64,000 nucleotides of DNA from Arsenophonus sp052174535 (GCA_052174535.1 JBQMRQ010000062.1:1-64000); one strand, 5' to 3'; shown: positions 1 through 10,938, counted from the first letter of the stretch. Notes: generated from the letters alone by a model not told the origin. Made by a program: numbers and translations.

Positions 1-845
1 TTTACGATGCAGCATAACTGTACAGCTTATAACATAGTGCATAATATCCATTGAAGAGCATAAGGCAATGGTAGCTGTGTAATTTAAGCGATATCCGCTA
101 CATTTATTTCTTGGCTGAAAGTATATGTGCCGTCCGCAAATATGCTGATTGCCTTTGCCTGCTGATCATTATCAGTATCACTCCGAATAAATCTAAAGAA
201 CTCGTTGCGATAGCAAATGCTTATCAAGAGTTAGAATTTAACTGGACATAACTTTTCAATGGCTGGTAAATGCTAAGCTTAACCGTATCTTTCAATAGGT
301 ACTACGGAAGATAGTACTCTTGACTTTGGAATGATAATGGTGAAGATCTTCCTGGATATGTAGCAGAAATGCTGTTGGGTACATAAAATAGATGATGTAT
401 TAGCTTCATCCCTAAAAAAATCCAAACTAAAGTTAAAATTAAGGTGAAATAAGTATGGCTAGTAAAGAGGGGCGATATTTCTAATAAAGCTTTTGATGTT
501 TTATTGGCGGAAGGTTTCAACGAATATCCTGCAGAGATGAAGAAATTGAAGAAAGAGGGAGAAAAAGCTGCTGGTATTCTACGATTTCCTGTCAGCGAAT
601 TAGGTATAATAAGAAAGACATAGCTGATTAAATCAGCTTTTTGCAGCAGTGATATTAACAAAGTCAATGCATGAAGCATTGTGATTCAAGAAAATAACCA
701 TTTTAATGGTATATAAGCTGCTTACGTCTGATTAGAATCCTAGGAGAGAAATTAAATAAGATTTTATTCCTGATCCTGATGATAAGAACGTCCAATTCAA
801 GGATGGAGAAGAGATTTCTGAAGAATCAGAATGAAAATTACTCTG
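1..845 (+). mobile_element. IS256-family element, eroded, 5' end outside window
   Basis: Decayed copy of the commonest repeat of the window. It aligns base by base with the better copy at 7167-8530 and ends with the shared 3' sequence TTTTCTAATAACTCT near 845. No reading frame survives; stops and frameshifts occur throughout. The family assignment comes from peptide traces in the sister copies. It touches an IS481-family remnant immediately downstream, and the same junction occurs inverted near 14875. Confidence 0.75.
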
Positions 846-849
846 AATT

Positions 850-1795
850 TCCATACATTAAATTTTCTAATAACTCTCAAGCAACTACAAACCCCTAAAG
901 TTAGTACTGCTATTCGGGTCAATAAAGAGTTTGCATCTACCTTGGTAAGCATTATGGCATATTTAAATTTACTGTTATTAAAGGTCAGAAATAAGATCAT
1001 GTTGATGATCTCAGCCATATTCCTCATTGGTTGCCGATAATGCTGTTGCCACGATCAAGCAGATGTAGTTGCTTTCTTGCAAAAACGCTTTCTTTCTCTC
1101 GCCGATCTACTGGTAGTCGTATGTGAATTCTTGAATCCCGTTGTATCTTAACCTAGATTGCATCGCCGTTTATATAGAAACGGAGGTGGAATTTTCGTAA
1201 AATAAGGCAGAAAAACTACTAAGTCAAAGCATAAAGCATTTAAAAGCTATAAGCCTGCTTATCTACACGGTAGATCTAAATATATCCAAAAATATCAAAC
1301 AAAACTTCACAACGTTATCTTTTTATAAGCACAGATCACGTCACTCAATGGGTTTTATCCGTCTTTAAAATCCAAAAACCATGGCCAATGCTAGACGCCT
1401 TTTTATATGATTTTTATCGAGCATGTTTCTGAGATCCATTGGGTACTTACAAATAATAGCAAAGAATTTACAGAGACTGCCTTTTAGTCTAAGAAAACGT
1501 TTAGTATCGAAAAACAGAAATTTGCTAGTTTATGTACAAAGCTTAATATAGAGCAGCAATTTAAAAACCCCTGATTCATCCTCAAACGAATGGTATGGTC
1601 GATGGATTTAATGTTCGTATGGGAGAGATAGACTGCAAAGCCCATTATTTCAATTCTACTCAAAAGCTTTAGATATCACTCTATATCGATATGTTTTATT
1701 TTATAATCAAGAATTATCCCAATCAGTATTGGATGGTAAAACTGCATTGCAGTCTATGAAAAATTGGTTCAAAGTTAAACTTAAATTATAAAAAC
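850..1795 (+). mobile_element. IS481-family element, eroded
   Basis: Near full-length but dead transposase gene. Peptide traces in shifting frames follow the IS481 DDE transposase: the N-terminal TPKVSTAIR segment, a helix-turn-helix region, then NSKEFTET (matching the catalytic TDNGKEFTD block), then a trace of the QTNGMVERFN block (tcctcaaacgaatggtatggtcgatgga), and finally a segment like TPIEAMKNW close to the 3' end. Stops and frameshifts are frequent. Other copies lie at 6105-6395, 13460-13915, 13919-14870 and 52170-54500. Confidence 0.75.
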
Positions 1796-1923
1796 ATACT
1801 ATCTTCCAGAAGATAATACTTATATTACAACTTTTTTAACCAGGATCGCATTATCTATAATAAGAGATAATAGGTAACAACTGCCAATTAGGTTTAAAGA
1901 TAACGGTATTTAGGAAACACTTT

Positions 1924-2589
1924 ATGGAATTAGTTAAAGAACTTTTTTTTGCACTCTGGCATCAAGATTACAATATGATAATGAATCCTTCATTAGTATG
2001 GGCTATCTATATTATATTATTTATAATATTATTTTTGGAAAATGGAATATTACCTGCTGCTTTTTTACCTGGTGACAGCCTACTCATCCTAGTAGGCGTT
2101 CTAATAGCTAAAGGTACTATTAATTACCCATTAACAATTATTATCTTAACTGCTGGTGCTAGTTTGGGTTGCTGGGTTGGATATCTTCAAGGTAAATGGC
2201 TAGTAAACAATAAAATCGCACAAAGTTGGCTCTCTCATCTACCTGAACATTATCAACAACGTGCTTATAGTCTTTTCCATCGCCATGGTTTGACGGCACT
2301 GCTTATAGGCCGTTTTCTTGCTTTTATTAGAACAATACTACCTATCATAGCCGGTCTATCCGGTTTACCTAATGGACGCTTCCAGTTTTTTAACTGGCTT
2401 AGTGGATTACTTTGGGTATTGATTTTATCCACTATTGGTTATATCTTCGGTAAGAGTCCTTTCTTTCAATACTATGAACACCAGATTATGAGTATTTTAA
2501 TTCTAATACCGATTATTTTGCTTTTTATTGGCCTAATAGGCAGTATAGCCGTAGTACTAAAGAAAAAATTTAATCGTCATAATCTTTAA
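1924..2589 (+). CDS. yqjA: DedA-family inner-membrane protein YqjA
   Basis: 221 residues, matching the usual length (about 220). DedA proteins are polytopic inner-membrane proteins thought to flip or move lipid carriers and to support membrane potential, envelope integrity and drug or alkali tolerance. The sequence closely follows E. coli YqjA: the MELV..LF.ALW start, the family motif FLENGILPAAFLPGDSLL at about residues 38-55, the LLIGRFLAFIRTILPIIAGL segment with its conserved arginines at about 124-143, and the FNWLSGLLWV block after it. Several hydrophobic segments span the protein. The ATG at 1924 gives the family N-terminus exactly. It stands alone between dead insertion sequences. Downstream mzrA, its usual partner in E. 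coli, is not seen. YghB is the main alternative, but YqjA fits better. Confidence 0.9.
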   Translation: MELVKELFFALWHQDYNMIMNPSLVWAIYIILFIILFLENGILPAAFLPGDSLLILVGVLIAKGTINYPLTIIILTAGASLGCWVGYLQGKWLVNNKIAQSWLSHLPEHYQQRAYSLFHRHGLTALLIGRFLAFIRTILPIIAGLSGLPNGRFQFFNWLSGLLWVLILSTIGYIFGKSPFFQYYEHQIMSILILIPIILLFIGLIGSIAVVLKKKFNRHNL

Positions 2590-2699
2590 ATCCAATCTAA
2601 TTTATGCTATTGCTCACTTCTTAGTAAAAACATATCTTTCGGTTAAACCGTTTATCAAATTTTCATACTAATATAATTATTTTTATATTTTAATATAAG

Positions 2700-4110
2700 A
2701 AATTGAATTATATTATTCTAGTGTATGGAGTTTTGAAGATAGTAGCGTATTCTGCTTGATCGCTTGCGTGGATAATTTTTAATCATATTTAGATAAAATT
2801 CTATGAAAAATCTATCTAGAGGTATCTGCAAAACTAGATATTACCGTTATTCCTTTTTATGAATTCATCTGTAATGCTATCAGGTAGATCATAGCATCGC
2901 TGTTTAGGTAGAATTGAAACCATGATTACAAACAACATCTTCAACGTCGATTTTTTTGATGAGAGTCACCATGTTGTTGTTCATAACCGTTATTTGCTCA
3001 GCAAGGAAAATAAGACGACGAATATTGGCGATGTTGAGATTAAAGTGGTTAAGGTCAAGAATCACAGAAAACGGAATATACTTCAATAAACTTGTATGTT
3101 ATACCTCCTTATCTATCTGAAGGGCATAAAAATATCAAAGAATTTTAGCCATTTCTGTATATGCGATCCATATCTCTAGCAATAATTTCACGAAGTTCTA
3201 GAATACTCATAGTAAAAGAACATGATCCCCTTCAAGTACCATCACAGACTGAAATAGTAATGAATTAAAAAATACAGTCAATGATGATAGCTGCGTGATT
3301 TAAATGATACACCTATGTTTATTTTATGCTAATAACATAACTCTACTATCAGGCAAGCTGATCGCCTTTACCTATTAGCTATTATTGACGTTACTGATCA
3401 TGGATGTGTAAGCAGCTCGTTATGCTCGATGATGCTTATTGAGAATTAGAAGTGTATTGGGTTTAATTTCTGGATAGCCGCGAGCATTGTGCTTTAAGTA
3501 TATCTCCCTTAGCTTACTAGAAGAGATGGTCCCCCCATTAGCTTTTTGAATAAAATAATAAATATATTTCTGTGCACGAAGCACTAATATTATTAGGTAT
3601 GCAAAATAACTAATGTGCTACCCTTCACTCCATTGAATCCATGCAACCGAAAGTTAAGGTGAGTTACGGGAGATTTATCTAGGATAAATCTGTGATGTCG
3701 CTAATAAAATCATTGATATTTTATTAAAAATAGGATTCAGCAAATATTCTGCAGCGATGAAGAAGCTGAAAAAGATTGAGAAGAACGAGTGAGCATTCTA
3801 TAACTTCCTATCAGCTTCTTAGATGTCAATAAGAATAACGATTTAATTTAATCAGCTTTTATAACAGTAAATCTACTAAGCTTAACATACGCGAAGCTCT
3901 GTGATTTAAGAAAAAAAGACTTTCAAGTCTTGTTTTAGCTACTTCCGTCTAATTGGAAATCTATGAGAGCGGTTAAGTAGGATTTCATTGCTGATCCTAA
4001 TGATAAACAACGTCTAGCTTAAGGATGGAGAAGAGATTTCTAAAGCATCAGAATGAAACTTAGCCTGCGTCACATATACAACTGATTTGCTAATAACTTT
4101 AAGTTAATTA
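2700..4110 (+). mobile_element. IS256-family element, eroded
   Basis: Second forward copy of the IS256-type repeat. It opens with the shared block tctagtgtatggagttttg and closes with the shared 3' block around 4075-4095 (gatttgctaataacttt). It is full of stops; the longest remaining frames are meaningless fragments. It separates yqjA from the 3' end of the convergent MATE gene. Confidence 0.75.
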
Positions 4111-4520
4111 TTTCAAAATCTATTTTTCGCGGTTTATATCTAGAACATAAAATAGTATTTAATTGACAATTGTTTTATTTTTATTAAATAGCTAAATTGG
4201 CGAAACTATCAAAAGTAATAGAAAAAGGTTATTATATCGACATACTAATATTCCTTTATCTTATAAAGGAATATTAGCTATTATACATCATCAGGCTTAC
4301 AGATGAATGTTCAAAGCATACAATGTTTGTATTAATGCCATTGGGATTGTGAATAGCAAGATAGTAAGATATATTAAGATGTAATGAGTAATGGTTTTTA
4401 TTGATTTATTTTTATCTAAAAAGATAGTTTGTAATAATTTGTATTATTAACTGAAATCGTTAATTTTATAATTATTTCTGGATACCTGAGTTACTTAAAA
4501 ACAATAAAAATAAAATAATA
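4111..4520. other. Non-coding stretch with a perfect palindrome
   Basis: A+T-rich, no credible gene. It holds a perfect inverted repeat at 4245-4277 (listed separately) just beyond the 3' end of the minus-strand MATE gene. Confidence 0.5.
4245..4277. repeat. 33-bp perfect palindrome (15-3-15)
   Basis: CTAATATTCCTTTAT, loop CTT, then the exact reverse complement. No thymine run follows on either strand, so it is not a classical Rho-independent terminator, but it could cap the 3' end of the MATE transcript. Two other 33-bp perfect palindromes of unrelated sequence occur at 37690-37722 and 38232-38264. Confidence 0.6.
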
Positions 4521-5861
4521 TTATATATCAATACGCTTGATTTGCCAACGTTTAGAATACCAACGCCAGGCATTAGTTAAACCTCGTAACCATTCATCAC
4601 ATAAAAATCCAAACCAAATTCCTAATAATCCCATTTCCATTTTTAAACCTAAAAAATAGCTAATTGGTATCGCAATACCCCACATAGAAATAAGCGCGGT
4701 ACAAAATGGAAAGCTGGCATCGCCAGCAGCACGTAAGGCATTTACCATAACAATATTTAGTGTTCTTCCAGGCTCGAGAAAAACAGAGAGTAAGAAAAGC
4801 GGAAGTAGTAATTTTACTATATTACGATCTTCAGTAATTATTTCCAATAGAGGTATACGTAATAACCAAAAGCAAAATACTATACCAATGGTAATAAAAA
4901 ATCCCCATTTTAAACTTTTTAACCCTCGCTGATATGCATCTTCAAAGCGCTCAGCACCAACTAAATGACCCACCATAATTTCGTTACCAATGCTAATGGA
5001 AATACCAAATAGCATAATAAATAATGAAAGTTGGAAATAGAGGGTTTGAGCAGCTAAAGAAGTTTCTCCCATTAAACCAATAAAAGTAGAAGCAACCATA
5101 TAATGTAAAATCCAAACTAAATTTTCGCCTGCAGAAGGAAGTCCGATATGTAATATTTTATTCAAGATACTTTTTGACCATTGAAATAGTAAAGTGAGAA
5201 CAAATTTGATCCTCAATCCACTGAATAGCAAAAAGAAAAGTAATATAATAGCAACTATACGACCAATTGCTGTAGACCAAGCAACACCAATTAAGCCATA
5301 TTGAGGTAAACCAAAAAAACCATATAAAACGATAATATTACCAAAGATAGTAATTAAATTGGCAATAAATGTTACCCACATTGCCGGTTGTGATTTACCA
5401 TAAACACGTAAGCAAGCCGCTAATATGATTGAAATTGCTTCTGGTATTAAACATAAACCAAGAATATGTAAGTAAGCATATCCATAATCCAGCAAATGTA
5501 TTGGTATATTCATAATACCAAGTATTTTATAGCTAAAGAGTAAAATAATTGCAGCACTAATAAAGCCTAATAAAAAATTAAAAGCAATAGAGATATGAAT
5601 GGCTTGACTAGCCTTTTCTTTTTTACCTACTCCTAAATATTGAGCAATAACAACACTGCATCCTACACTGATAAAGTTAAAAATAGTAATAAAAAGATCA
5701 AAAACTTGGTTGCCTACTCCCATTGCGGCTAAATAAGCAGTTGAGACATGACTAACCATATAAGTATTGATAAATAATGTTAAAAAATGTAATAATATAT
5801 CAATAAAAATGGGCCAACTGAGCGAATAAAGTGAACGCTTAATAACATCAGATGAATGCAT
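4521..5861 (-). CDS. MATE-family multidrug/cation antiporter
   Basis: 446 residues from the chosen ATG (MHSSDVIKRS...). MATE proteins use a sodium or proton gradient to export cationic drugs or metabolites. Twelve hydrophobic segments in two similar halves are visible; family-type stretches include VGNQVFDLF and VVIAQYLGVGKKEKA in the N-half, and IGNEIMVGHLVGAERFEDA and NALRAAGDASFPF in the C-half. The frame stays open upstream to a TTG at 5897, but the ATG at 5861 has an AAAGGTG ribosome site 4 bases upstream and matches the usual MATE N-terminus, so I prefer it. It is isolated between insertion-sequence remnants. I cannot assign a subfamily symbol: it resembles the NorM/YeeO branch, and the substrate is unknown. 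Confidence 0.85.
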   Translation of the reverse strand: MHSSDVIKRSLYSLSWPIFIDILLHFLTLFINTYMVSHVSTAYLAAMGVGNQVFDLFITIFNFISVGCSVVIAQYLGVGKKEKASQAIHISIAFNFLLGFISAAIILLFSYKILGIMNIPIHLLDYGYAYLHILGLCLIPEAISIILAACLRVYGKSQPAMWVTFIANLITIFGNIIVLYGFFGLPQYGLIGVAWSTAIGRIVAIILLFFLLFSGLRIKFVLTLLFQWSKSILNKILHIGLPSAGENLVWILHYMVASTFIGLMGETSLAAQTLYFQLSLFIMLFGISISIGNEIMVGHLVGAERFEDAYQRGLKSLKWGFFITIGIVFCFWLLRIPLLEIITEDRNIVKLLLPLFLLSVFLEPGRTLNIVMVNALRAAGDASFPFCTALISMWGIAIPISYFLGLKMEMGLLGIWFGFLCDEWLRGLTNAWRWYSKRWQIKRIDI

Positions 5862-6104
5862 TATGCACCTTTTTAAATAAAATAAGGTTTTTAGCAAAAA
5901 CAGATAAAAAAACAGTTAAATATTTTACACATTTTATTTTTGTATGATAGATGATTAACTATTTATTATTTATTGGTGTTTTTATTTAAATTTTATTAGT
6001 TAAATGTTTAGTTCAAGCTTGTTATATAGATTCTCGTTGCATAACCTTATTCATGGCAAGATAAATACTGAGAATATAATTATAGTTGAATACTATATCA
6101 TGAT
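5862..6104. other. Non-coding, upstream of the MATE gene
   Basis: A+T-rich spacer that should contain the minus-strand promoter of the MATE gene. I cannot point to a convincing promoter. Confidence 0.3.
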
Positions 6105-6395
6105 AATGAAGCACCATTATCAAGCAACTGCAATACATAAAATTAGCTTACTCTTCAGGTAAGCAAACAGACTACGTCTTCTTTGGCTAAGCGTTATAAT
6201 ATATCTAAACTTACTGTTGCTAAATGGTAAAAACGAGATAATGTTGATGATTATAGTTATTATTTATATCGTTTGCCGATGGGACGCTGTCGCCAGCTTA
6301 AAAATCCATAGTGATTTCTCTGGAAAAATATTTTTCCTCTTAATGATCTACTGGTAAATCGTATGAAAATTTCTGAGTTATTAGTATAATCTAGT
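6105..6395 (+). mobile_element. IS481-family element, 5' part only
   Basis: Starts with the shared TATCAAGCAACTGCAATAC block and keeps helix-turn-helix traces (ISKLTVAKW, then a DNVDD segment), then a trace of DDLLVVVREFLNP as DLLVNRMKISE. It breaks there, at a joint with the 3' end of a reverse IS256-type copy, so the IS256 element appears to have landed inside this transposase gene. Confidence 0.7.
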
Positions 6396-7166
6396 TTATA
6401 ATAGTCAATCTATGCTAGCCTTTGATGCTTGATAAATATCTATTCTTCATTCTTAAATTAGATGTTATTTATTTCATGAGTTATCTCAACAGATCAAATC
6501 CTCCTTTAACCTGTTTTAGCTTTTCTGAGCATGGCAAGAAGTAAGATTAAATATAATTTAATGGATTGCTTTCTCAAAGCACAGTGCTTTGCGCGGCAGA
6601 TTCATAGGATCATATCACAAAAATTGATTAAATTGAATTTGTCATCTTATTAATGCCCAGTCCGTCTGACTGACGGAAAGGTATAGAATGACAGTCGTTC
6701 TTATCGCTTTTTCTCCAGCTTATTTAAGCGCTGCAGGATAGCACAGTTCGCTAAAAACTTTACCAACAAAACATTAATGGCTTTATTAGCGGCATCGTAA
6801 CTTTCTATTAATAAGAGCTCTTGCAGCTCAGCCTTAACTTTTGGTTGTATGCTTTTTTATGAAGTGAAGTCACCAGATTAGCTGTTTTATGTACTAGAAG
6901 CGTTGGTGCTCTGTGCTAAAGAAGTATCTCTTTGCCATTGCATTTCAAAAACTAATAACCATTCCTCTAGCAAGCCTGAAATACAGTTAAGCCATACGCT
7001 TTCATTAAGCTATTAATAAGTTCGCCCTAGTACCGATTCTAACTCTTGATAAAGATCTTTAACTATAATGAACTCCTTATATTCATAATACAACAATCAC
7101 CCCCAACATAATTACAACAAGAAAAAGCGATAAACTTGCCTGATAGAATAGGATATGCCATCAGCC
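6390..7166 (-). mobile_element. IS256-family element, 3' part, reverse
   Basis: Reverse complement of the C-terminal part of the IS256-type transposase, including the Q-P-K-V-K-A-E-L-Q-E-L-L-L block that is better preserved at 8140-8180 on the plus strand. It stops at about 7166, where the forward copy begins; the two are joined head to head with the 5' part of this copy lost. Confidence 0.7.
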
Positions 7167-8530
7167 AAAAATGGAATTATCCTCATTTCTGGTATATGGA
7201 ATTTTAGAGATGATGACGTATTTTTTGATTGATTTGCTACATGATATTAAAGATATCAAAAACAAAGAGATGATAGACCATAAAAGTCTACCTTAAAGGT
7301 ATTCATAAAACTAGATATTACCTATAATTTCTTGGATAAATTCATCCTTAATGGTAATAAGTAAATAATAGACACTACTATTGAATATGAGAGATAAAAG
7401 CCATACTGCGAGAAGATAGAAAACGTTAACCTTATAGACGGGCAATCCATGCCGTCAATCATAACGGTTATTTTCCATAATGAACTATATAAACTGCTAT
7501 TAGCGATATTGAGATTAAAGTGCCTAAGATAGAGAGCTGTTTAGACGGAAAACCGGGAATGAAATATGCTTCAAGAGCTTATTATTACTTTCTTATCTTA
7601 ATCATATAAAAAGCAGGAAGGAAGTTGCTACCATGGGTGTCTATACCTATAAAGCCATATCCAACGGTGATTTGATGAAGTTCTAAGCGCACTCACGGTG
7701 AAAAGCATATAATCTTTAACTTCAGTATTATCAATAAGATTGAAATAGCTACGGCTTAATAGAGTGTAAGCAAGGTATTAACCCCCCCTTGCGTGATTTA
7801 AGTGATACACCTACGTTTATTTTATCCTGATCGTATAATTGTCCTATCAAGAAAACTCATTACCTTCGCCTACTAGTTAGTATTGGAATTACTGATAATG
7901 AATATAAATAGCTCATTCGCTATATGATATTTATCAAGAGTCAGAATCGCGAACTGGCTAAACTTCTCAATAGCTTGTAAGCGCGCATGGTTTAACCGTA
8001 TTTTTCAGCTTTGTTACAGGAGACGCAGTGCTTGGTTTTTTGGAATGCAATGGCAAAGATACTTCCTTAGCACACAGCACCAACGCTTCTAGTACATAAA
8101 ACAGCTAATCTAGTGACTTCACTCCATAAAAGCATACAACCAAAAGTTAAGCCTGATCTGCAAGAGCTCTTATTAATAGAAAGTTACGATGCCGCTAATA
8201 AAGCCATTAATATTTTGTTGGTAAAGTTTTTAGCGAAGTACTATCCTGCAGCGATTAAAAAGTTAGAAGAAGCGAGAAGAGCTTCTGGCATCCTATGCCT
8301 TTCCGTTAGGAAGTCGTACTTGCCATCAATAAGAGCAACGAATTCGATTAAATTGCCTTTTGTGACACTTTGTCTACAAAGCTGAGACGCGAAAAATTGT
8401 GGTTTAAAAACAACAATCCTTTTATGGTATTCAATCTGATACCATCTACTAAAAAATCTGAACCTATTAAAGAGATTTAAGCTTTTAACTATGCTGGTAA
8501 ACAGCATATAATTAAAAATTGAAGAACATA
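7167..8530 (+). mobile_element. IS256-family element, best preserved copy (dead)
   Basis: Reference copy for the family call. Traces in order: NGYFP followed by SDIEIKVPK (near 7460-7540), LLPW (near 7630), then a 90-codon open stretch at 8113-8385 reading QPKVKPDLQELLLIESYD and YYPAAIKKLEEARRA, followed by remnants of the RTTNPIESTFAT block (SIRATNSIKLPFVT). This order (NGYLPER..I.VKVP, ELLPWLYLKG, QPKAK..LQEI, YPKA...L..DRE, NPIESTFAT) is the IS256/Mutator-type DDE transposase. Several stops and frameshifts make it inactive. Sister copies: 1-845, 2700-4110, 20590-21950, 26080-27440, 52590-54000, 62110-63520 (+); 6390-7166, 14875-15700, 39005-40330, 46716-48110 (-). Confidence 0.8.
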
Positions 8531-8819
8531 TTTATTAATCATCATGGGTAGGATAGATACCCCTCTTAAATCTTCTATATCAGATTTACTAATAATTCAC
8601 TAAGACATTAATTATAAAAATATCTTTTAATTGGTGACGGCCTTTCAAAGTTTATCTAATGAATTCTCTCCCAGTAATGGAAATCTCTTTCTCTACCCTT
8701 CTCTAACGTTTCCGATTTATAGCCTAATAAAGTAAAGCGACGAGTGGAATTTCACGTTATTCCTATAAAATTCAACTAGGCATTTAATAATTTTTTTCAT
8801 ATTGTTAACCTAGATGGTT
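8531..8819. other. Non-coding spacer, nothing recognised
   Basis: Lies between an IS256 remnant and the R3 repeat. No frame or structure stands out. Confidence 0.3.
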
Positions 8820-9850
8820 CCTTTTGCTCTTGAATGGTTATCATTCTATAATATATCAAGTAACGTTTTATTTAAATTAGCAGCAATTGGAGTATTAACA
8901 GAATAAATCTGTTTATTTAGCAGCAACACATCTGTCTAAGATCATCTATCAGATTGTCTATAAGCGTTCTACAATTTTTTAGTATTTAGATCTTGATCAA
9001 GTTTCTAAGATAGAATTCCTCTCACAATAGACAAATCAAGCTATCTTGATATCGTTTATTAGTAGAAACCCTTTATACTGTATAAAGTATTTTCACTATA
9101 ACGATTATAATGGAAAAGAAAGCAGTCATACAAATCAAAGAAACTCTTTTCTTACTTTCTGCCAACATAAGCTGCATCTAATTAATTGGCTCCGATGACA
9201 GTCTGTTGGATAATGTCAATTCATGCATTGAAATAACTTACTCTACTTTATACCCTATCTTTACTGTTATAGTAAACATCTCATCTGCTGGGTAAGATCA
9301 ATAAGTTATAGCGATATCCTTGCAAATCGTTGATTATAGAAAAAATTTAACAATTTTAATGAAAGTCTTTTGGTAAAATTAGATCACAAAGATAAACTGA
9401 TTAAGTTATCTCAATGTATGTTGAAGAGCTTAACTTTACAGAAATCAGTAAAATAAATAGGCATTAATTTTTAAAATAGTGTTTAGATTGCGCACTACCC
9501 CCTTTTCGCTCAGTGAGGATAACCAACTTAAATGCACTAAGTGGTATCACTTAAGTTGATAAAATATTTTCACTAACCCTTTAAAAATAAAAGATTATTT
9601 CACATATAGGAAAGGTAGAAAACATGCAAGAGTAGGAGAATAAAAGGAAAAAATAAATCACGATCTTAATTACAGAGATTAAAAGTATAGTTGAGTAAAT
9701 TTCATGGTATAGAATTATTTTATTTACTAAATTGTCTAGATTAAAGTAGATTATTTAAAACCACAAGAATTTAATATAGACATATGGCTATAAAATTACT
9801 CTGCGAGCAAAGGAACAATCTTTGCCAACATTAACTCTAAATGCATATAA
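8820..9850 (+). repeat. Repeat family R3, copy 1
   Basis: Diverged repeat also found at about 49350-50645 (+) and 17600-18500 (-). The clearest shared blocks are ctttatactg(t/c)at (near 9070 and 49610), the region around 9210-9300, and the 3' block actctgcgagcaaaggaacaatc. Lining up the copies gives a protein-like consensus (for example LTL.ESVKQT.INLKQCLD in the 17770-17964 copy), so R3 was probably a coding mobile gene. I cannot name it; an IS4-like transposase is a weak possibility. It sits where rpoS would be expected, downstream of nlpD. Confidence 0.5.
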
Positions 9851-9873
9851 CATTAATAAGTAATACATCCAAG

Positions 9874-10938
9874 TTATCCCTGCGAAAGATAACGCAATGG
9901 ATTTACTGATTTTCCCTTATAACGAATCTCAAAATGTAATTTTACTGAATTTGTACCAGTGCTACCCATAGTAGCAATTTTTTGCCCTGCCTGAATCGCC
10001 TGTTGATCACGAACTAATATAGTATCATTGTGAGCATAAGCACTCAAATAGTCATCGTTATGTCTTATTATTATAAGATTTCCATATCCACGCAATGCAT
10101 TTCCAGAATAAACCACTTTTCCTGCTGCAGTTGCAAAAATAGGTTGACCTCGCAATCCAACAATATCAACGCCTTTTTCTCCACCTTGAATACCAGAGAA
10201 AGATTTAATTACTTTTCGTTCAATTGGCCAGCGCCACTTATCTACTGTATTCAGTATCCTGTTATTATTTAAGCCCGGAGATACTATTGTTGCAGGCGGT
10301 ATATAAGATGTTATTGGTTTAGATACTCTTGGTAACGTCTTTCTTGAATTTTTCTCATTAATTGATGAAGGGTGCGCATTAGTTGATTGAGAATTAACAA
10401 TTATATCGTTTGTATTCTGAGTATGATTAGCAACTATTATTTCTGAATTACTAGAGCTATTAGAAATATTAAGTATTTGCCCAATCCTTAAACTATAAGG
10501 ATCTACAATTTTATTACGTTTCGCCAAATCTAAATAATCATTACCTGTTATCCAAGCAATATAAAACAGCGTATCACCAGCTTTAATAGTATAGGTTTTA
10601 CCACTATAGCTTCCTTTTTTGATATTATCATAATTTCGGTTATAAATTATTCTACCATCAGTATTAGTTTTAGATCCTAGGATCGCAGGTTGATAAATTG
10701 ATTTATTTATATTACTATTTTGATTTTTAACAAAAATATTTTTAGGAGAAGGGGGTATTGGCATATTTTTTGATTCTGCATTTGCAACAGGATAAGTATT
10801 AATCGGATGGATATTATCATGGACACTATTAATTGGTGCTGCTAGATGATATGGTGTTGAGCACCCTAATAATGTTAGGTCTGTTATTAGAGAAATAATA
10901 GACCATCGAATCGCAAATTTTGTACTGTTAAAATTCAT
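9874..10938 (-). CDS. nlpD: Lipoprotein NlpD, activator of amidase AmiC
   Basis: 354 residues (E. coli about 379). An outer-membrane lipoprotein that switches on the amidase AmiC to split septal peptidoglycan during division. Visible parts: N-terminal hydrophobic signal ending in the lipobox TLLGC (Cys26 is the lipidation site); a low-complexity Asn/Ser-rich linker; a LysM peptidoglycan-binding domain at about 115-160 (YTIKAGDTLFYIAWITG... LRIGQILNIS); and a C-terminal LytM/M23 domain at about 240-350 (GEKGVDIVG, GYGNLIIIRH, AYAHND, LHFEIR). Like other NlpD proteins it lacks the full zinc-binding set, so it should be a regulator rather than an enzyme. It follows pcm by 141 bases. The linker is unlike that of E. 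coli and has drifted freely. In relatives the gene also carries the main rpoS promoter, but no rpoS follows here. Confidence 0.92.
   Translation of the reverse strand: MNFNSTKFAIRWSIISLITDLTLLGCSTPYHLAAPINSVHDNIHPINTYPVANAESKNMPIPPSPKNIFVKNQNSNINKSIYQPAILGSKTNTDGRIIYNRNYDNIKKGSYSGKTYTIKAGDTLFYIAWITGNDYLDLAKRNKIVDPYSLRIGQILNISNSSSNSEIIVANHTQNTNDIIVNSQSTNAHPSSINEKNSRKTLPRVSKPITSYIPPATIVSPGLNNNRILNTVDKWRWPIERKVIKSFSGIQGGEKGVDIVGLRGQPIFATAAGKVVYSGNALRGYGNLIIIRHNDDYLSAYAHNDTILVRDQQAIQAGQKIATMGSTGTNSVKLHFEIRYKGKSVNPLRYLSQG

Noticed and set aside
302..679. 125-codon open frame on the minus strand
   Set aside because: It is antisense to an IS256-type remnant and contains no recognisable domain; a shadow frame.
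5862..5897. Longer MATE start at the TTG at 5897
   Set aside because: The internal ATG at 5861 has a good ribosome site and matches the family N-terminus.
8113..8385. 90-codon frame as a possible small gene
   Set aside because: It is the C-terminal piece of a dead IS256-type transposase; upstream and downstream parts of the same protein continue in other frames.
8820..9850. R3 as a decayed rpoS
   Set aside because: The same sequence recurs at two unrelated places, and no sigma-factor motif appears in any frame.
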